In this document: piece after piece, positions 54,226-64,000 of the stretch
How the letters are laid out: every line of letters begins with the position of its first letter
How positions within the stretch are numbered: position 1 is the stretch's first letter
NCBI GenBank assembly: GCA_904066235.2
Contig: CAJFCV020000004.1
Coordinates: 2,356,001 to 2,420,000 of the forward strand
Origin: Bursaphelenchus xylophilus
Taxonomy: Eukaryota > Nematoda > Chromadorea > Rhabditida > Aphelenchoididae
Direction: 5' to 3'
DNA length: 64,000 nucleotides
Program-made: the position numbers and the translations under genes
The notes under the pieces: model-generated
What the model saw: only the letters and a program-made list of their open reading frames with translations
Told to the model about the DNA's origin: nothing
Database searches by the model: none

Positions 54226-54787
54226 ATGAGTTCCACAATTGTTGCCGCTTCGTCAACCGCTGGCATTCAGCCATCGTCAGGTTCAGGTGTTGGGCAAAAT
54301 GGAAGCAGGTCAGCAAGTAGGCCAAGACTCCCGGCGAGGATGTCTGCTGCACCACTTGGCATGGCAACCGTGATGAAGCCCCCGCAGCCTGTCAGACAAT
54401 ATAGTGTTAAAGTTATCAAAGCAGACATCAGTGGTAAGTATCATCATATTTTTTCCATGAAATTATGAACGATTTGCGAAGTTTAGATTCTATTACGTGT
54501 GAAATTACGTTGAACAGCTGGTCTTGTGAATCCTTTGTGTCTCTTTTCTGTTTTTACTTTTGTTCTATATTAATCTTTCATCGTTTTCAGACGTGGAGTG
54601 TACGATTTGCTCGCAGAAACCAACCCAAGCTTTGCAGTGCAAGTCCTGCCAGCAATGGGTCGGATGCGTACCATGTGTCGTTGGATGGTTGGGCACGTGC
54701 AGAAAGAACAAAACCCCAGCCACATGCCCCCTTTGCAGAAGTTCTTGGAAAAACTTCCAAACAAAGGTATTAGCAAACCACGTTTAA
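54226..54787 (+). CDS. C4C4 RING-finger protein 7
   Basis: Exons 54226-54433 and 54591-54787, in phase, 134 residues. The N-terminal part is low complexity (SSTIVAASSTAGIQPSSGSG) with Arg/Pro and PPQPVRQYS. The RING reads CTIC, CKSC, VGCVPC-VVGW and CPLC, all eight Cys. The order and spacing are those of the minus-strand genes. With gene 1 it forms the outer plus-strand pair of the cluster. The short two-exon layout with the splice just before the RING (phase 1) equals gene 1. AATAAA near 54816. Confidence 0.78.
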
Positions 54788-55195
54788 AATCTTCTATTGT
54801 TTTAGTAATTGTTAATAAATAGTCTTAAGAATTTACTTAATTGGAGTAAATTTATTGTGAATTACAAATCTTAACCAATTTAGTTTAAGCGTTCAAACGA
54901 GTTCCAGCAGTTCTTCCATCGTTGATGCAGCGGGCATCTCGCATCTATGATTTCAAAACTGTGTCGTTCTGTCGTGTAAGTTTGGCGGGAGCAACACCGA
55001 TAACAAAGATAAAAGCGACGACGACAGAAATATTATGTTATACATAAGACGTCTGACATGAGTTTGAAAAAAAAAATAAATTTCCATATCAATGGAACAG
55101 AAATTCCGACATGCGGAAATATAAAGAATGAATGAATTATCGACTTGCATATTTCTTCGAGACAAACGCCGTTTGTGCTGCGTGTCTGGGAAATA
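54788..55195. other. spacer after RING gene 7
   Basis: No gene or shared repeat recognised. Confidence 0.4.
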
Positions 55196-55601
55196 ATGAG
55201 GATCTTTGTAATTATCTTCGTGTTAGTACCCATTGCAGTTCAGGGTAAGATAGAGGACGTTGCCAGTATAAATTCTCGTCAAGAAAATGAATCTTTGACT
55301 CGCCTTTCCATTAAGTGCGCAAACTTTTCTCACCTTGAGGAACACCTTATTTTCCAACCCAAATCTGCACTTCTTTCTCTGTATATTTGCTTTTGACTTT
55401 TATTCTTTAGCTGTTCATGCGTCAACATCATCGTACGCGCCCAGTACAACACATAAGCCGAAAAATATCGGCGGGAATCATCCAGACCACCAGAACCTTC
55501 CAATCAAGCGTAAGTCACCTAGAACACCCTCTAACACATAGTTTGAATCTCCAACTTGTATTATTCTGCAGAAACACTGGAAATGCCGAAAGACCATTAG
55601 A
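55196..55601 (+). CDS. small secreted peptide
   Basis: Exons 55196-55244 (signal MRIFVIIFVLVPIAV), 55411-55509 (VHASTSSYAPSTTHKPKNIG ... DHQNLPIK) and 55573-55601 (TLEMPKDH, stop) join in phase to about 58 residues. The mature part is hydrophilic, Ser/Thr/His-rich, without Cys. No family recognised. The layout of signal exon, phase-1 intron and short mature exons is the same as in the peptide genes at 34752 and 60528. Confidence 0.52.
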
Positions 55602-56249
55602 GACCAAATATTTTTTGCATTTTATAATATCTGTTGCGACGCCCCTGTGCATTTCTCGGTGTACAGGGTCTCCTGACAGCACGCCACGAAAAAACTGGAA
55701 ATAGAGAAATTCGCGGGAAAAGGTTTTCGACATTTCATACGCTGAAACCTTTACAAATAAATAACAAAAATGATTCCAAAATTCTAATAAACAACAATTT
55801 ACGTGTGAAACCGGCGAGAAAGCATCGAAAGGCATCTAGGAGGTGCACCCCGAACTTCTTAGATTGATCGAAGAAGAGAAAGGAATTATATTGTACTAGG
55901 CAAAATTGGATCAAAATCGATGAATCTGACCGAATTCGAGCTCTTCCGAGGTTTACAAGAGTAGCAGGGCTTTGATCCTGCTACAACAGACCACTACTAA
56001 ATTGAAATTCATCAAATCTTCTTTATTTCCACCTAAACATAAACCAATAAGAATAATTAAAATTACATAAATTTTCGACAATCCATCGAATTTGTCGGAT
56101 ACAATCTGAACTCGGAATTCAATCTCCACACCCATTGGTACATTATGCTGGCTTTCACATTCTACTTCAACATGGACCGGCTGAAATATCAATTATATTA
56201 TTTTAGGTATAACCAGACAAAATTATTGGCTCAATTGCCTAAAAACAAA

Positions 56250-57350
56250 AAATCAAAAAGGCAACGTCACAAACTTAACTTGAAATGTTCTAAACGTCGT
56301 CTGCTTCCTCTGATCCAGCTTTGCTCACGCCTTCTCCAGTCCTTTCTTGCGTTTCTCGTCAGCCCCTGCAAAATGATACAATAATGAACCGACAAGTGCC
56401 CTCTTTCGACTATAAAATTTCCCGATCTCTTCTTTACAACGTCCCCTAAGATGTCTCACACAACACCACATAGCGATTAATCCCTAATCTGGATGCAAAA
56501 AGAGAAATCCTACCTTTTCTGGAGACACCATCAGCTCCTGCAGAACGATGTAGTAATGAACCGACAAGTGCCCTTTTTCGACTATAGAATTTCCCGATTT
56601 CTTCTTTCCAACGTCCCCTAAGATGTCTCACACAAAACAGATCAGCTCCTTTGTACCTAAACCGGATGAGTAAAGAGAAATCCTACCTTTTCTGGGGACA
56701 CCATCAGCTCCTGCAGAATGATGTAGTAATGAACCGACAAGTGCCCTTTTTCGACTATAGAATTTCCCGATTTCTTCTTTCCAACGTCCGCTAGGATGTC
56801 TCACACAACACCACATGGCGATTAATCTATAAACTGGGCACAAAAAGAGAAATCTTACATTTTCTGAAGACACTTACATAGCTGGTAAATCAATGTTGGG
56901 GTCGGAGCGCGATGTGCTGGGCTCCATGGACTCATCCATTACACTCAACGGAACCTTCCTGAAGTTCTCAGCTAGCTTTATGTTGATTCTCTTCTTCTGG
57001 TTCAGCTTTTCTTGCGTTTCTCCATCGGTCCATGCAAAATGATGCAATTATGAACCGACAAGTGCCCTTTTTCGACTATAGAATTTCCCGATTTCTTCTT
57101 TCCAACGTCCGCTAGGATGTCTCACACAACACCACATGGCGATTAATCTATAAACTGGAAATCTTACATTTTCTGAAAACACTTCCATACCTGGTGAATC
57201 AATGTTGGGGTCAGAGCGCGATGTGCCGGGCTCCATGGACTCATCCATTATACTCAACACTTGAAACTCAAAGCAACGTAATTTTAAAGATAATATACAT
57301 CCCGAAATTGTTCCAAATTCCAGAGTTACAACACTATCTAACACAATATT
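56250..57350 (-). repeat. tandem duplication carrying exon-like modules
   Basis: The segment beginning ATGAACCGACAAGTGCCC occurs at 56384, 56556, 56729 and 57050 (spacing 172, 173 and 321). On the minus strand each unit can be read as WCCVRHPSGRWKEEIGKFYS ... RKRALVG. Two longer units add a separate open segment: DGETQEKLNQKKRINIKLAE ... MDESMEPSTSRSDPNIDL, stop, and a copy MDESMEPGTSRSDPNIDSPG near 57190-57250. These could be exons of one repeated minus-strand gene, but I cannot assemble a full model. Confidence 0.5.
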
Positions 57351-57823
57351 CATTCCACCAAAAAAATCAAGAAATATTGGGCGCAGCTCGAAATCTCTAT
57401 TTCCAATTTTGCCTTACGTTTTTCGTGGCGTGCTGACAGTATTATTATTCTAGAGTTTAAGCCGGTTCTGACCGCCCGCGCTGACAAGCCTGCTTTGAAG
57501 AACGTCACAACACTTCCAGACGACCAAAGAAGACAACACCTTCCATTTTCCGGAATCCGAGGATTCTTCAGTTCGATTTTTGGATAAATCAAAAATAAAG
57601 CCGTTTGAAAACAATCATTCTAATATTTAAAATGTTTATGACACTCGAGAACCAGCTTATAACTTGCAAACTCGTATAAGGTGTTTTCTGAATGTTCCAT
57701 TAATCTTCCATTTCTAACACCTCTTGAAGTTTTAGATCGTCTTATGGAGGATCAAAGACAGTACCCCGGCCTCTTTGTTTTCGCAGATTCGGTTTTTAAA
57801 GACTGGATGATAAGAAAAAATGC
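57351..57823. other. spacer before the aspartic-peptidase homologue
   Basis: A sequence GTGGCGTGCTGACAG near 57422 is related to 55665 (CTGACAGCACGCCACG), inverted. No gene recognised. Confidence 0.35.
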
Positions 57824-59980
57824 ATGATCGCCTTCAGTCAAATAAAGGTGACACATAAAGTTTTAATGTATTGCCTAAATTTTTTCGTTGCAATATGCAT
57901 ATTATTTTACATGGCAATTTCCACTGTCATACGACGTGACAGATCTGTAACGATGACAGCGCGAAGAGAAGAAATGGATATCGACGGTGGGCCCCTTAAA
58001 AGTTTCTTGCAAGGCATTCTGCTGAATCTAACATCTGTAGTATTTAGAACGTGATGTATTGTTTGGAACGTTCCAGACGCGGCAAAGATTAGTTTTTTCC
58101 TTGACGACTCCGGAGGTCATGTTAATAGACGGCGGCTGTAACGGAACAGACAGTGAATGCAAAAAATACTGCAACGATCGTAGGTGTTCCATCGATATTC
58201 TGATTATGAATTCTCTAATTATTTGATAAGCCCGGTAAAAGTTTTTTGAGGGCTCTCAACCTCAGTCTAATTTACCCACCCTGATTTTAGCTACGTGGGG
58301 TCGGCTTTACTGCAGTGCAAAGTGTAGAGGATTTTCGAAAATGTGGCGAGAACAATGCTTGTGGGGACCACAAGTATCGTATAACCACAACTCTACCGCA
58401 TTTACACTTACCAACAAGTTTTGGGAGAGGAAAGATGCTGCTGGGTTTTGGGCAACGGACGAGATGCATATTCGATTCAACGGATCGTCGCAGAAACTAG
58501 GGATTGCGGCTATTGCATTACGCACAATGTACCACGTCAGAAGCGAGGAATCTCGATTGTAAGCGTACTTGTATTAGACGATGAAAGGTCTTGCACACCT
58601 CAGCCAATCGCAGCCCATTTGTTATCTTTAATTTCAGCGGCACAATTGGGCTAAGCCGGGATCCACACCTAAAGACATTTGTCACCTTACTGAAAGAAAG
58701 CGGCCTTATCGATTACAGAGTCTTGACTATTGATTACTCACCGGAATGGTACGCTTATTTTCACTTTGGTATTCATAGCGCAGACGGCTGTGACCGTCAT
58801 GTCAAAACGGTCACGGCACTGGGAGGAAGCGTATGGATGTTTGACGCAAAAGGCGTGGCGCTTCTGGATTATCAATCGACACATAATTTCAGGGTGGGTG
58901 ATAGACCACGTTACAGTGTCGGACCTGATCCAGAGGCAAGGACATACAATTTTGCAGCCGGGAAGTGTCAAAGAATGTGGCAAAATGCCTCCCTCTCCAA
59001 CTAGAAAAACTCCGTTTTGAAGGGCTCCCTCACAAAAAGAGCGGGCGCGCTTTTGAAATCGGAGTTTTGTCACTTGGAGAGGGAGATATTTTGCTACATT
59101 TCTTGATGCCACCTGTATACAAAATAATACGTTGAAGAGATCCTCGATTCCTCCTCAACACAATCAGACACCGGGTCTCCTAATACGCTGTCCTAGACAA
59201 GCTCTCCCAACACTCCAACAATTACCCATGACCTCTTTATTGTCCCAAATACCACAATATACAAGCAGGCCAATACACTCGACGTATTCCAATTGTCCAC
59301 ACACGCTGACGGCCAACTCGCTCAGGCTGCGACTTCCCAACTATGACCTTCCTTTCCTTCCAAATCCACGTCTCGGTTGATTGCGGTGTCCTTTCGGGTC
59401 TCGTGGCGGGACGCAGCGACCGGTTGAATGCTGTTGCGGCGGCCGTGGCCTCTCTCGTTTTTGCCACTGGATTAAGTCCGCCACTGTAAACGTGGGTCTT
59501 GGGCCGAGCCGAAAGTCACGGCCCTGCCCGCGGCACAGGAGGGTTCGGCCCGGCCAGTTTCAAAATCTAATCCAGGCTCATACTACAGTCAGATAATCAT
59601 ATTTTACTTCTAGATTATGCTAACCGAGGGTTTTTCAAGTTGGATTCCTCGGACCCTCCTCCTGCAATTTATTCAATCCGGTGCGTTAGCACTCAATCAA
59701 GATTTCGGAATGAATAATTTCTACACATTGAATTTGTCTCACGACTTCTTCAACCACCACTTTGAATACAAAGTTGAAAGACGACTTCAAACTTTCGCTT
59801 GATACTGAACTGTTCGACTTTAGAACCGGCAAACCGATCTATGGAGCTTCACTTACACCTTTGGATCCAAATGCCGATGGTGTTGAGTGGCTACTCGGGC
59901 CAAGGCTATTTGATGACTACTGCGTCAAGCTGGACTACGAGCGAGATGAAATTTCCTTTTCTAGAATCATCAAAGAATAG
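57824..59980 (+). CDS. aspartic-peptidase (A1, pepsin-like) homologue lacking catalytic motifs; frameshift in last exon
   Basis: Exons 57824-58036, 58077-58179, 58291-58558, 58638-58893 and 59614-59980. An N-terminal signal anchor (CLNFFVAICILFYMAIS) is followed by a two-lobe pepsin-like body: LVFSLTTPEVMLIDGGC where family members have Asp-Thr-Gly, a Cys-rich loop CNGTDSECKKYC, FGTIGLSRDP (pepsin GILGL site), YAYFHFGIHSADGCD, MLTEGFSSWIP at the place of the second Asp-Thr-Gly, and a C-terminal WLLGPRLFDDYCVKLDYERD matching the pepsin end. The first motif is Asp-Gly-Gly and the second Thr-Glu-Gly, so proteolysis is unlikely. Near 59760 the frame must shift by +1 to reach the C-terminal part, and no intron explains it. 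It is a pseudogene, a sequence error or an unusual splice. Confidence 0.62.
58915..59488. mobile_element. element A (copy 18) interrupted by family L
   Basis: Both arms are at 58915-59133 and 59459-59488. Between them lies a 325 bp segment that also occurs alone at 24470-24730 (CTCCTAATACGCTGTCCTAG). It lies in the last intron of the aspartic-peptidase homologue. A GGCC-rich remnant follows at 59500-59575. Confidence 0.7.
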
Positions 59981-60039
59981 TACACTATATTTAATTACTT
60001 TCCTCGTTTCTGTCACATGTGCATCAGTGAATCGCTTTA

Positions 60040-60120
60040 TTTTCTCTTTACGTTATGCATGTTATTTTGCACCACAATTTCCGTCATACTGTATGACAGA
60101 TCAGCAACGATTGAATACCA
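60040..60120 (+). pseudogene. fragment of the first exon of the aspartic-peptidase homologue
   Basis: ATGCATGTTATTTTGCA, AATTTCCGTCATACTGTATG and ACAGATCAGCAACG match 57895-57955 with changes. It contains stops. It looks like the start of a decayed tandem copy. Confidence 0.5.
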
Positions 60121-60527
60121 TACAAAACGGAAACCTCCAGCATCCAATTAATAGAAACGCCTGCTGTTTTTTCAACCGTTAACTGTTAGTGTTTAAACTG
60201 TTAGCTGTTAAAACAAAGGTATAACTCAATGACTTTGGTTTGTAATGAGAATTACTGCCGATATATGTATGCATCTGTTACCGTCGCAGACCAAGGATCA
60301 CATGAGCGGGAGTTCAAAGCCATAAAAGCACCAAACCGTCTATCGTAACGTCTTGTGCGGCCGAATTTAAAGCCGCAAAAAAGGACACACAAATTTATGA
60401 CCTTTGTTATGCTAATTCCGAAAATTTTGATAACTATAATACAAACAGTAAGAAGAGGAGTTCATAGCCATAAAAGAGATCAAATCTTAATTGCCCCACC
60501 TCAGACAACCACGACTTCCGATCAGAG
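60121..60527. other. spacer
   Basis: Nothing recognised. Presumably holds the promoter of the next peptide gene. Confidence 0.4.
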
Positions 60528-61445
60528 ATGTCTCTCAAACTTTGGGTCCTATTCGCCCTGGTCTTCGGCACTGCAGACTGTAGTTTTTCGAACATTCTGA
60601 AAGACGTCATGTTTCCCGGATGGTCTTTAGCATCATACACAGGAAATAAAAAAATCGAAGTCGTTACGTATCATCCTAAAACTCTAAGTGAGTCGTGTCT
60701 CCTTCGGTCATGATCTCCGCAAAGTATTGTCAACTGAACCAATTTCAGAGCCGATAAAAGACCCAAAATTGACACATCCCGACTCCAAAACACCTAAGAG
60801 ACGCACTGGATGCTTGTACACATACGGTAATCTTTGAATTTTATACTTGCTTACTGGGGAAGTACCTCCAAGTGCGAATGCCCAGATTTTGATGAAACTT
60901 GGCACAAACTAACAAGGGAAGCACCCCAAGTGCGACGCTCAGATTTTCTTAAAATTTTGCACACACGTTGGGTATGGACTATATATAAATTCCTGAAAGT
61001 TTTAGCTCGCGCTTTGCAGGCGCCGCCGAGATATCGAACGATTTTTGCCGCCGAGAGAGCACGCTATACGTGGAGAACGGTTTGGGAGAAAAACACTTTT
61101 TGGCCATAACGTTGATAGCTTCGTGCGAAAAAAATTGATTTTTTTGTGAAAGCATTACCCATGATAGAAACAGGCATGAAATTTTTCGTGCCGAAATCCG
61201 GCAAAAAGTCTCAAATTTTCGCCAACTTTCGATCTAAAAATCTTGGTTGTTTCCGCAAAGCGCGAGCTATTATTCTCGCATATATTTTAGAAAAAAAAGC
61301 CTGACGTGTATGCAAAGTTCAACGAACATCTTAGCGTCGCGCCTAAGGTCCTTGCCTTGTGAATTAGATGTCTTCGAATCCAAAACAAAATGAGTAAGTA
61401 TTATTTTCAGTATGCACGAGGCCAGATCGCCGTCGTCGGTTGTAA
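60528..61445 (+). CDS. secreted basic peptide, KPIK group (copy 1)
   Basis: Exons 60528-60687 (signal MSLKLWVLFALVFGTADC, then FSNILKDVMFPGWSLASY), 60749-60826 (KPIKDPKLTHPDSKTPKRRT) and 61411-61445 (CTRPDRRRRL, stop) join in phase to about 90 residues. The C-terminal part is strongly basic with two Cys (GCLYTY and VCTRP). The second exon starts with KPIK, as in the gene at 62257, and both introns are phase 1. No known family. The second intron holds one fragment and one full palindromic copy of family D. Confidence 0.62.
60850..61365. repeat. family D fragment plus full palindromic copy
   Basis: GGGAAGTACCTCCAAGTGCGA at 60856 starts a short fragment. A full copy follows from about 60909 (AAGTGCGACGCTCAGATTTTC) to about 61362. 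Confidence 0.65.
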
Positions 61446-62256
61446 TGAGTGTTTGGCCAGATATAAATACAGTGAAAGCGACAGAGTGGAAGCTATTTAC
61501 TATTATACACCATAACACCTTTTAAAATAAAAAATGGCACCAACCTAAACTGTTTATTTAACTATGTAACCCACGTTTATCAATAGGGGTTTTAAGATTT
61601 CTGATAGGGCCCGTCCGTTCCCGAGGCTTAATCTGAAAGTCCGCCGCTACCGTGACAATTGGTGGCGACGTTCCCAGCTTCTTTTGGATGAGTTTTAGTG
61701 AGCCTTGGCAATGTTAATCGTATAGTCTGGGCAGAAGATTACAAAGGAAGACTTCCAAGTGAAAAGCATAGATATTGAAAAACAAATTTACCTAAAGGCT
61801 GTAACCAACATAGTATACCGACTCCCAGATTTTTTTTAAAGCCTAAAAGCAAATCTATTTTTTCAATTTCTTTTTTATCCAGAAAGATGTAAAATAAATA
61901 TTTCATCCCCATCAAAGCGTCCTCGACCAAACAACTCTGTTCGAAAATGGTCTAAAAATTTTGAAGAAGCCTTAAAAGTACATGCTTTGTAATGGAAATT
62001 TATAACATTGATAATATAAGATCCTACAACCAACGACATTGAAGAGCATCTACCAACATTGCCCTTTTGGTTTTTTAGAACGCTCCATTCAGAGGCAAAA
62101 AGACACATCGAAAAACACAAGTTTATGATCGTCAGCCATTATGTTGCAAATTTGAAATTTGAAATGCCACCGCCTCGAACAGACAAATTGATCTTCAAAA
62201 AACGACGTATATAAACAAGATAAAAGGGGGTTGTCAACAACAAAATAGTCCTCAAA
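61446..62256. other. AT-rich spacer
   Basis: No gene or repeat family recognised. CGTATATAAACAAG at about 62205 is a plausible TATA element for the next gene. Confidence 0.4.
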
Positions 62257-63317
62257 ATGTTGCTCAGATCTTTGGTACTCGCTATCTTCGTTATTTATGG
62301 CGTAAACTCCAGCGCATTTTTCGATCTGCTCGAAGGCACAAGCGGGGGAGGATACGCGGGAAAGACTGTAGTTTTGGTGGTCCCAAACAAACCAAATTCT
62401 CAGAGTAAGTTATGGAAACTGCTCAAACTGCAGCTTAGCAGGCTTGGAAATCCATGAAGATCGACTAACAAGGAAATAACCCAAGTGCGACGCTCAGAGT
62501 TTCTTTAAATTTTTACACACACATTTTTCATAAGTCGTACAATGACGGACCTGATCTAGTGGCAAAAAACGTACCATTTTGTATCCGGCCAGTACCAAAA
62601 AATGTGGCAAAATACCTCCCTTCTCAAGTGAAAAAAACTCGGTTATGCAGAGCTCCTTCACAAAAAGAGCGCCCGGTCTTTTTGTGAGGGAAACGGTGTT
62701 GGATAGGGAGGCATTTTGCTACATTTGTGATACTTCCCGGATGCAAAATTTTTGCCGATTTTGTTGAAAATTGGTATAACTTAACGTAAATTTTTCGTGA
62801 GACATATGCCAGACTCTGAACGCGCCCTTCAAAACGGGGCATATAAATTGCGGTGGGAGGCATTTTGTTACATTTTTTGATGCCTCCCGGAAGCATAATG
62901 GTACGTTTTTACCACTAGATCAAGTCCGTCATTGTATATCTATCGCTGAAAATTTTTGCTCGCGCTTTGCGGGGACAGCCGAGATATTGAACGACCCTTG
63001 TGGGCGAGAGAAAACGCGTCGTCTTCTCTTTGACTTTTTTACTAACGCACTTAATTTCAGAGCCTATAAAGTCAAACAAGCAGCACATTTATTTGACCAA
63101 ACCTGACAAACTCCCACGAAGAATTCATCGCTACAGTAAGTAGGCGCTTCATTAATAGTTCCATTGGAGTTATGTCATAACAATATTTTTTCCTTTAGAA
63201 GTGACTCCAATCCCCAAAAACACCTTCATGTTGGAGGGCGTGCGCTACGATGCGGCCTGTTTTATCAAATACCGAAGAACACGTGGTTGCGAGCACCCGC
63301 AAATGTGGAAACATTGA
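62257..63317 (+). CDS. secreted basic peptide, KPIK group (copy 2)
   Basis: Exons 62257-62404 (signal MLLRSLVLAIFVIYGVNSS, then FFDLLEGTSGGGYAGKTVVL), 63061-63135 (KPIKSNKQHIYLTKPDKLPR) and 63199-63317 (TPIPKNTFMLEGVRYDAACF ... GCEHPQMWKH, stop) join in phase to 113 residues. Two Cys in the last exon, high Lys/Arg content. Intron phases and the KPIK exon are shared with copy 1, so the two are paralogues. Intron 1 contains a family D fragment and element A. A TATA-like motif lies about 50 bases before the ATG, and AATAAA is at about 63348. No known family. Confidence 0.68.
62543..62937. mobile_element. element A (copy 19), expanded and partly duplicated
   Basis: TACAATGACGGACCTGATC to GATCAAGTCCGTCATTGTA. 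The right arm core occurs twice (about 62700-62750 and 62850-62930), with a foreign segment between the two. Confidence 0.65.
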
Positions 63318-63414
63318 CGGTCTACTTGTCTGGTTGCGTTGTAAATTCAATAAAAATTTTTAAAAACAAACAATGAAATTGGCGCTACGTCTAGTCAATG
63401 ACGGTTCGGTTCGG

Positions 63415-63610
63415 CGAAACTTTAGGTTGCCCGGCGTAGGGCAGGTAAAAACCAAAAAAATAAATAAAAAAGCGGTCATATTGCAAGTCTTCGCCAAGTC
63501 TCCGCCGAGCCCCGCCAAGCGTCCGTCTACCATCCAACGGCTCTGCCAGGCCTCGTAGGCATTTACTAAAACCTTTTTTTGGGTGTCCATCTGCCTCGTT
63601 TCCACGCTTC
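63415..63610. repeat. family F copy (inverted)
   Basis: GCAAGTCTTCGCCAAGTCTCCG and CATCCAACGGCTCTGCCAGG are complements of the family F core. Confidence 0.6.
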
Positions 63611-63750
63611 GAGTCTGCACCTGGCCAAAGACCAGAAGCCATATTCTTGTCCTTATTGTAATGTAAATCTACTAAACCATCTATTCCTTTTATCGTTTTA
63701 CGATTCAAAGGTACATAAAACTCAAAAAGAATCCCGAAATCATTTTCAAA

Positions 63751-63892
63751 ATGGTCGGGAAGTTTGTCATCTTGTTCGCCTTGATACTCGTCAACCTCGA
63801 GGCCAAGCCGGCGTTCGATTTCTTCCATCCAATCCGAATGGAGCATAAAATGGAAACTTTCCGACGCTACCTGCACAAGGGAAAACCATACC
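63751..63892 (+). CDS. secreted peptide, first exon only (runs off the window)
   Basis: The signal peptide MVGKFVILFALILVNLEA is followed by FDFFHPIRMEHKMETFRRYL and HKGKPY up to a good donor (GTAAGTC). The exon ends in phase 1 like the other peptide genes. FDFFHP recalls FFDLLEG of copy 2, so this may be a third KPIK-group member. The second exon should lie beyond 64000. Element A starts at about 63973 within the intron. Confidence 0.5.
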
Positions 63893-63972
63893 GTAAGTCA
63901 AACAATTTTCGGCAGTTTCAGCGTTTAATTTCGTATATATCACATGAGGGAGCAAAAAAATTTCATTACCTA

Positions 63973-64000
63973 CAGCGGCGGACCTGACCCAGTGCCAAAA
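63973..64000. mobile_element. element A (copy 20), cut by the window end
   Basis: TACAGCGGCGGACCTGACCC followed by AGTGCCAAAA: the left terminus only. Confidence 0.65.

Overview
The window reads as eukaryotic, most likely nematode, nuclear DNA. Evidence: AT-rich sequence, GT-AG introns (several only 36-60 nt), acceptors of the TTTTCAG type sometimes placed directly before a start codon, and families that are expanded in nematodes as far as I know (GT92 glycosyltransferase, short thaumatin-like proteins, FLYWCH zinc fingers, many tiny secreted peptides). I cannot name the species.

Layout. 0.7-2.6 kb: 3' part of a type-B carboxylesterase (+). 2.9-14.8 kb: a family of four short thaumatin-like genes (two +, two -) with three relic fragments between them. 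15.4-19.2 kb: a GT92 (DUF23) glycosyltransferase (+). 19.4-20.3 kb: a small His/Gly-rich secreted peptide (-). 20.5-32.6 kb: three tandem eight-exon APMAP/strictosidine-synthase-like genes (-). 33.6-40.2 kb: four small secreted-peptide genes (+), one ending in a long lysine run. 41.4-54.8 kb: seven genes for proteins ending in the same all-cysteine RING finger (six apparently complete RINGs, one degenerate). Two of them start with a FLYWCH-like zinc finger, an architecture I do not recognise. 55.2-57.4 kb: a secreted peptide and a tandem repeat carrying exon-like modules. 57.8-60.1 kb: an aspartic-peptidase homologue that has lost its active-site motifs. 60.5-64 kb: three further basic secreted-peptide genes, the last cut by the window edge.

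Most introns and spacers hold mobile DNA. The dominant family (called A here) is a palindromic ~240 bp element with TACAGTGGCGGAC ends and about 20 copies. Others include TA-flanked palindromes (G, H), a 1.2 kb long-TIR element nested in a copy of A (B), a 1.5 kb element with ~490 bp arms (C), four hAT-like elements with matching 8-bp target duplications, a foldback element whose arms are tandem 12-20 bp repeats (I), and dispersed families D, F, J, L. Many six-frame ORFs are only the arms of these palindromes.

Gene function is mainly secretory or extracellular (esterase, thaumatin-like, peptides, signal-anchored APMAP-like enzymes, GT92). The RING cluster is the exception and suggests a local, fast-evolving set of putative ubiquitin ligases. 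All exon models were built by eye from splice sites, reading phase and comparison between paralogues. Nothing was aligned by software.
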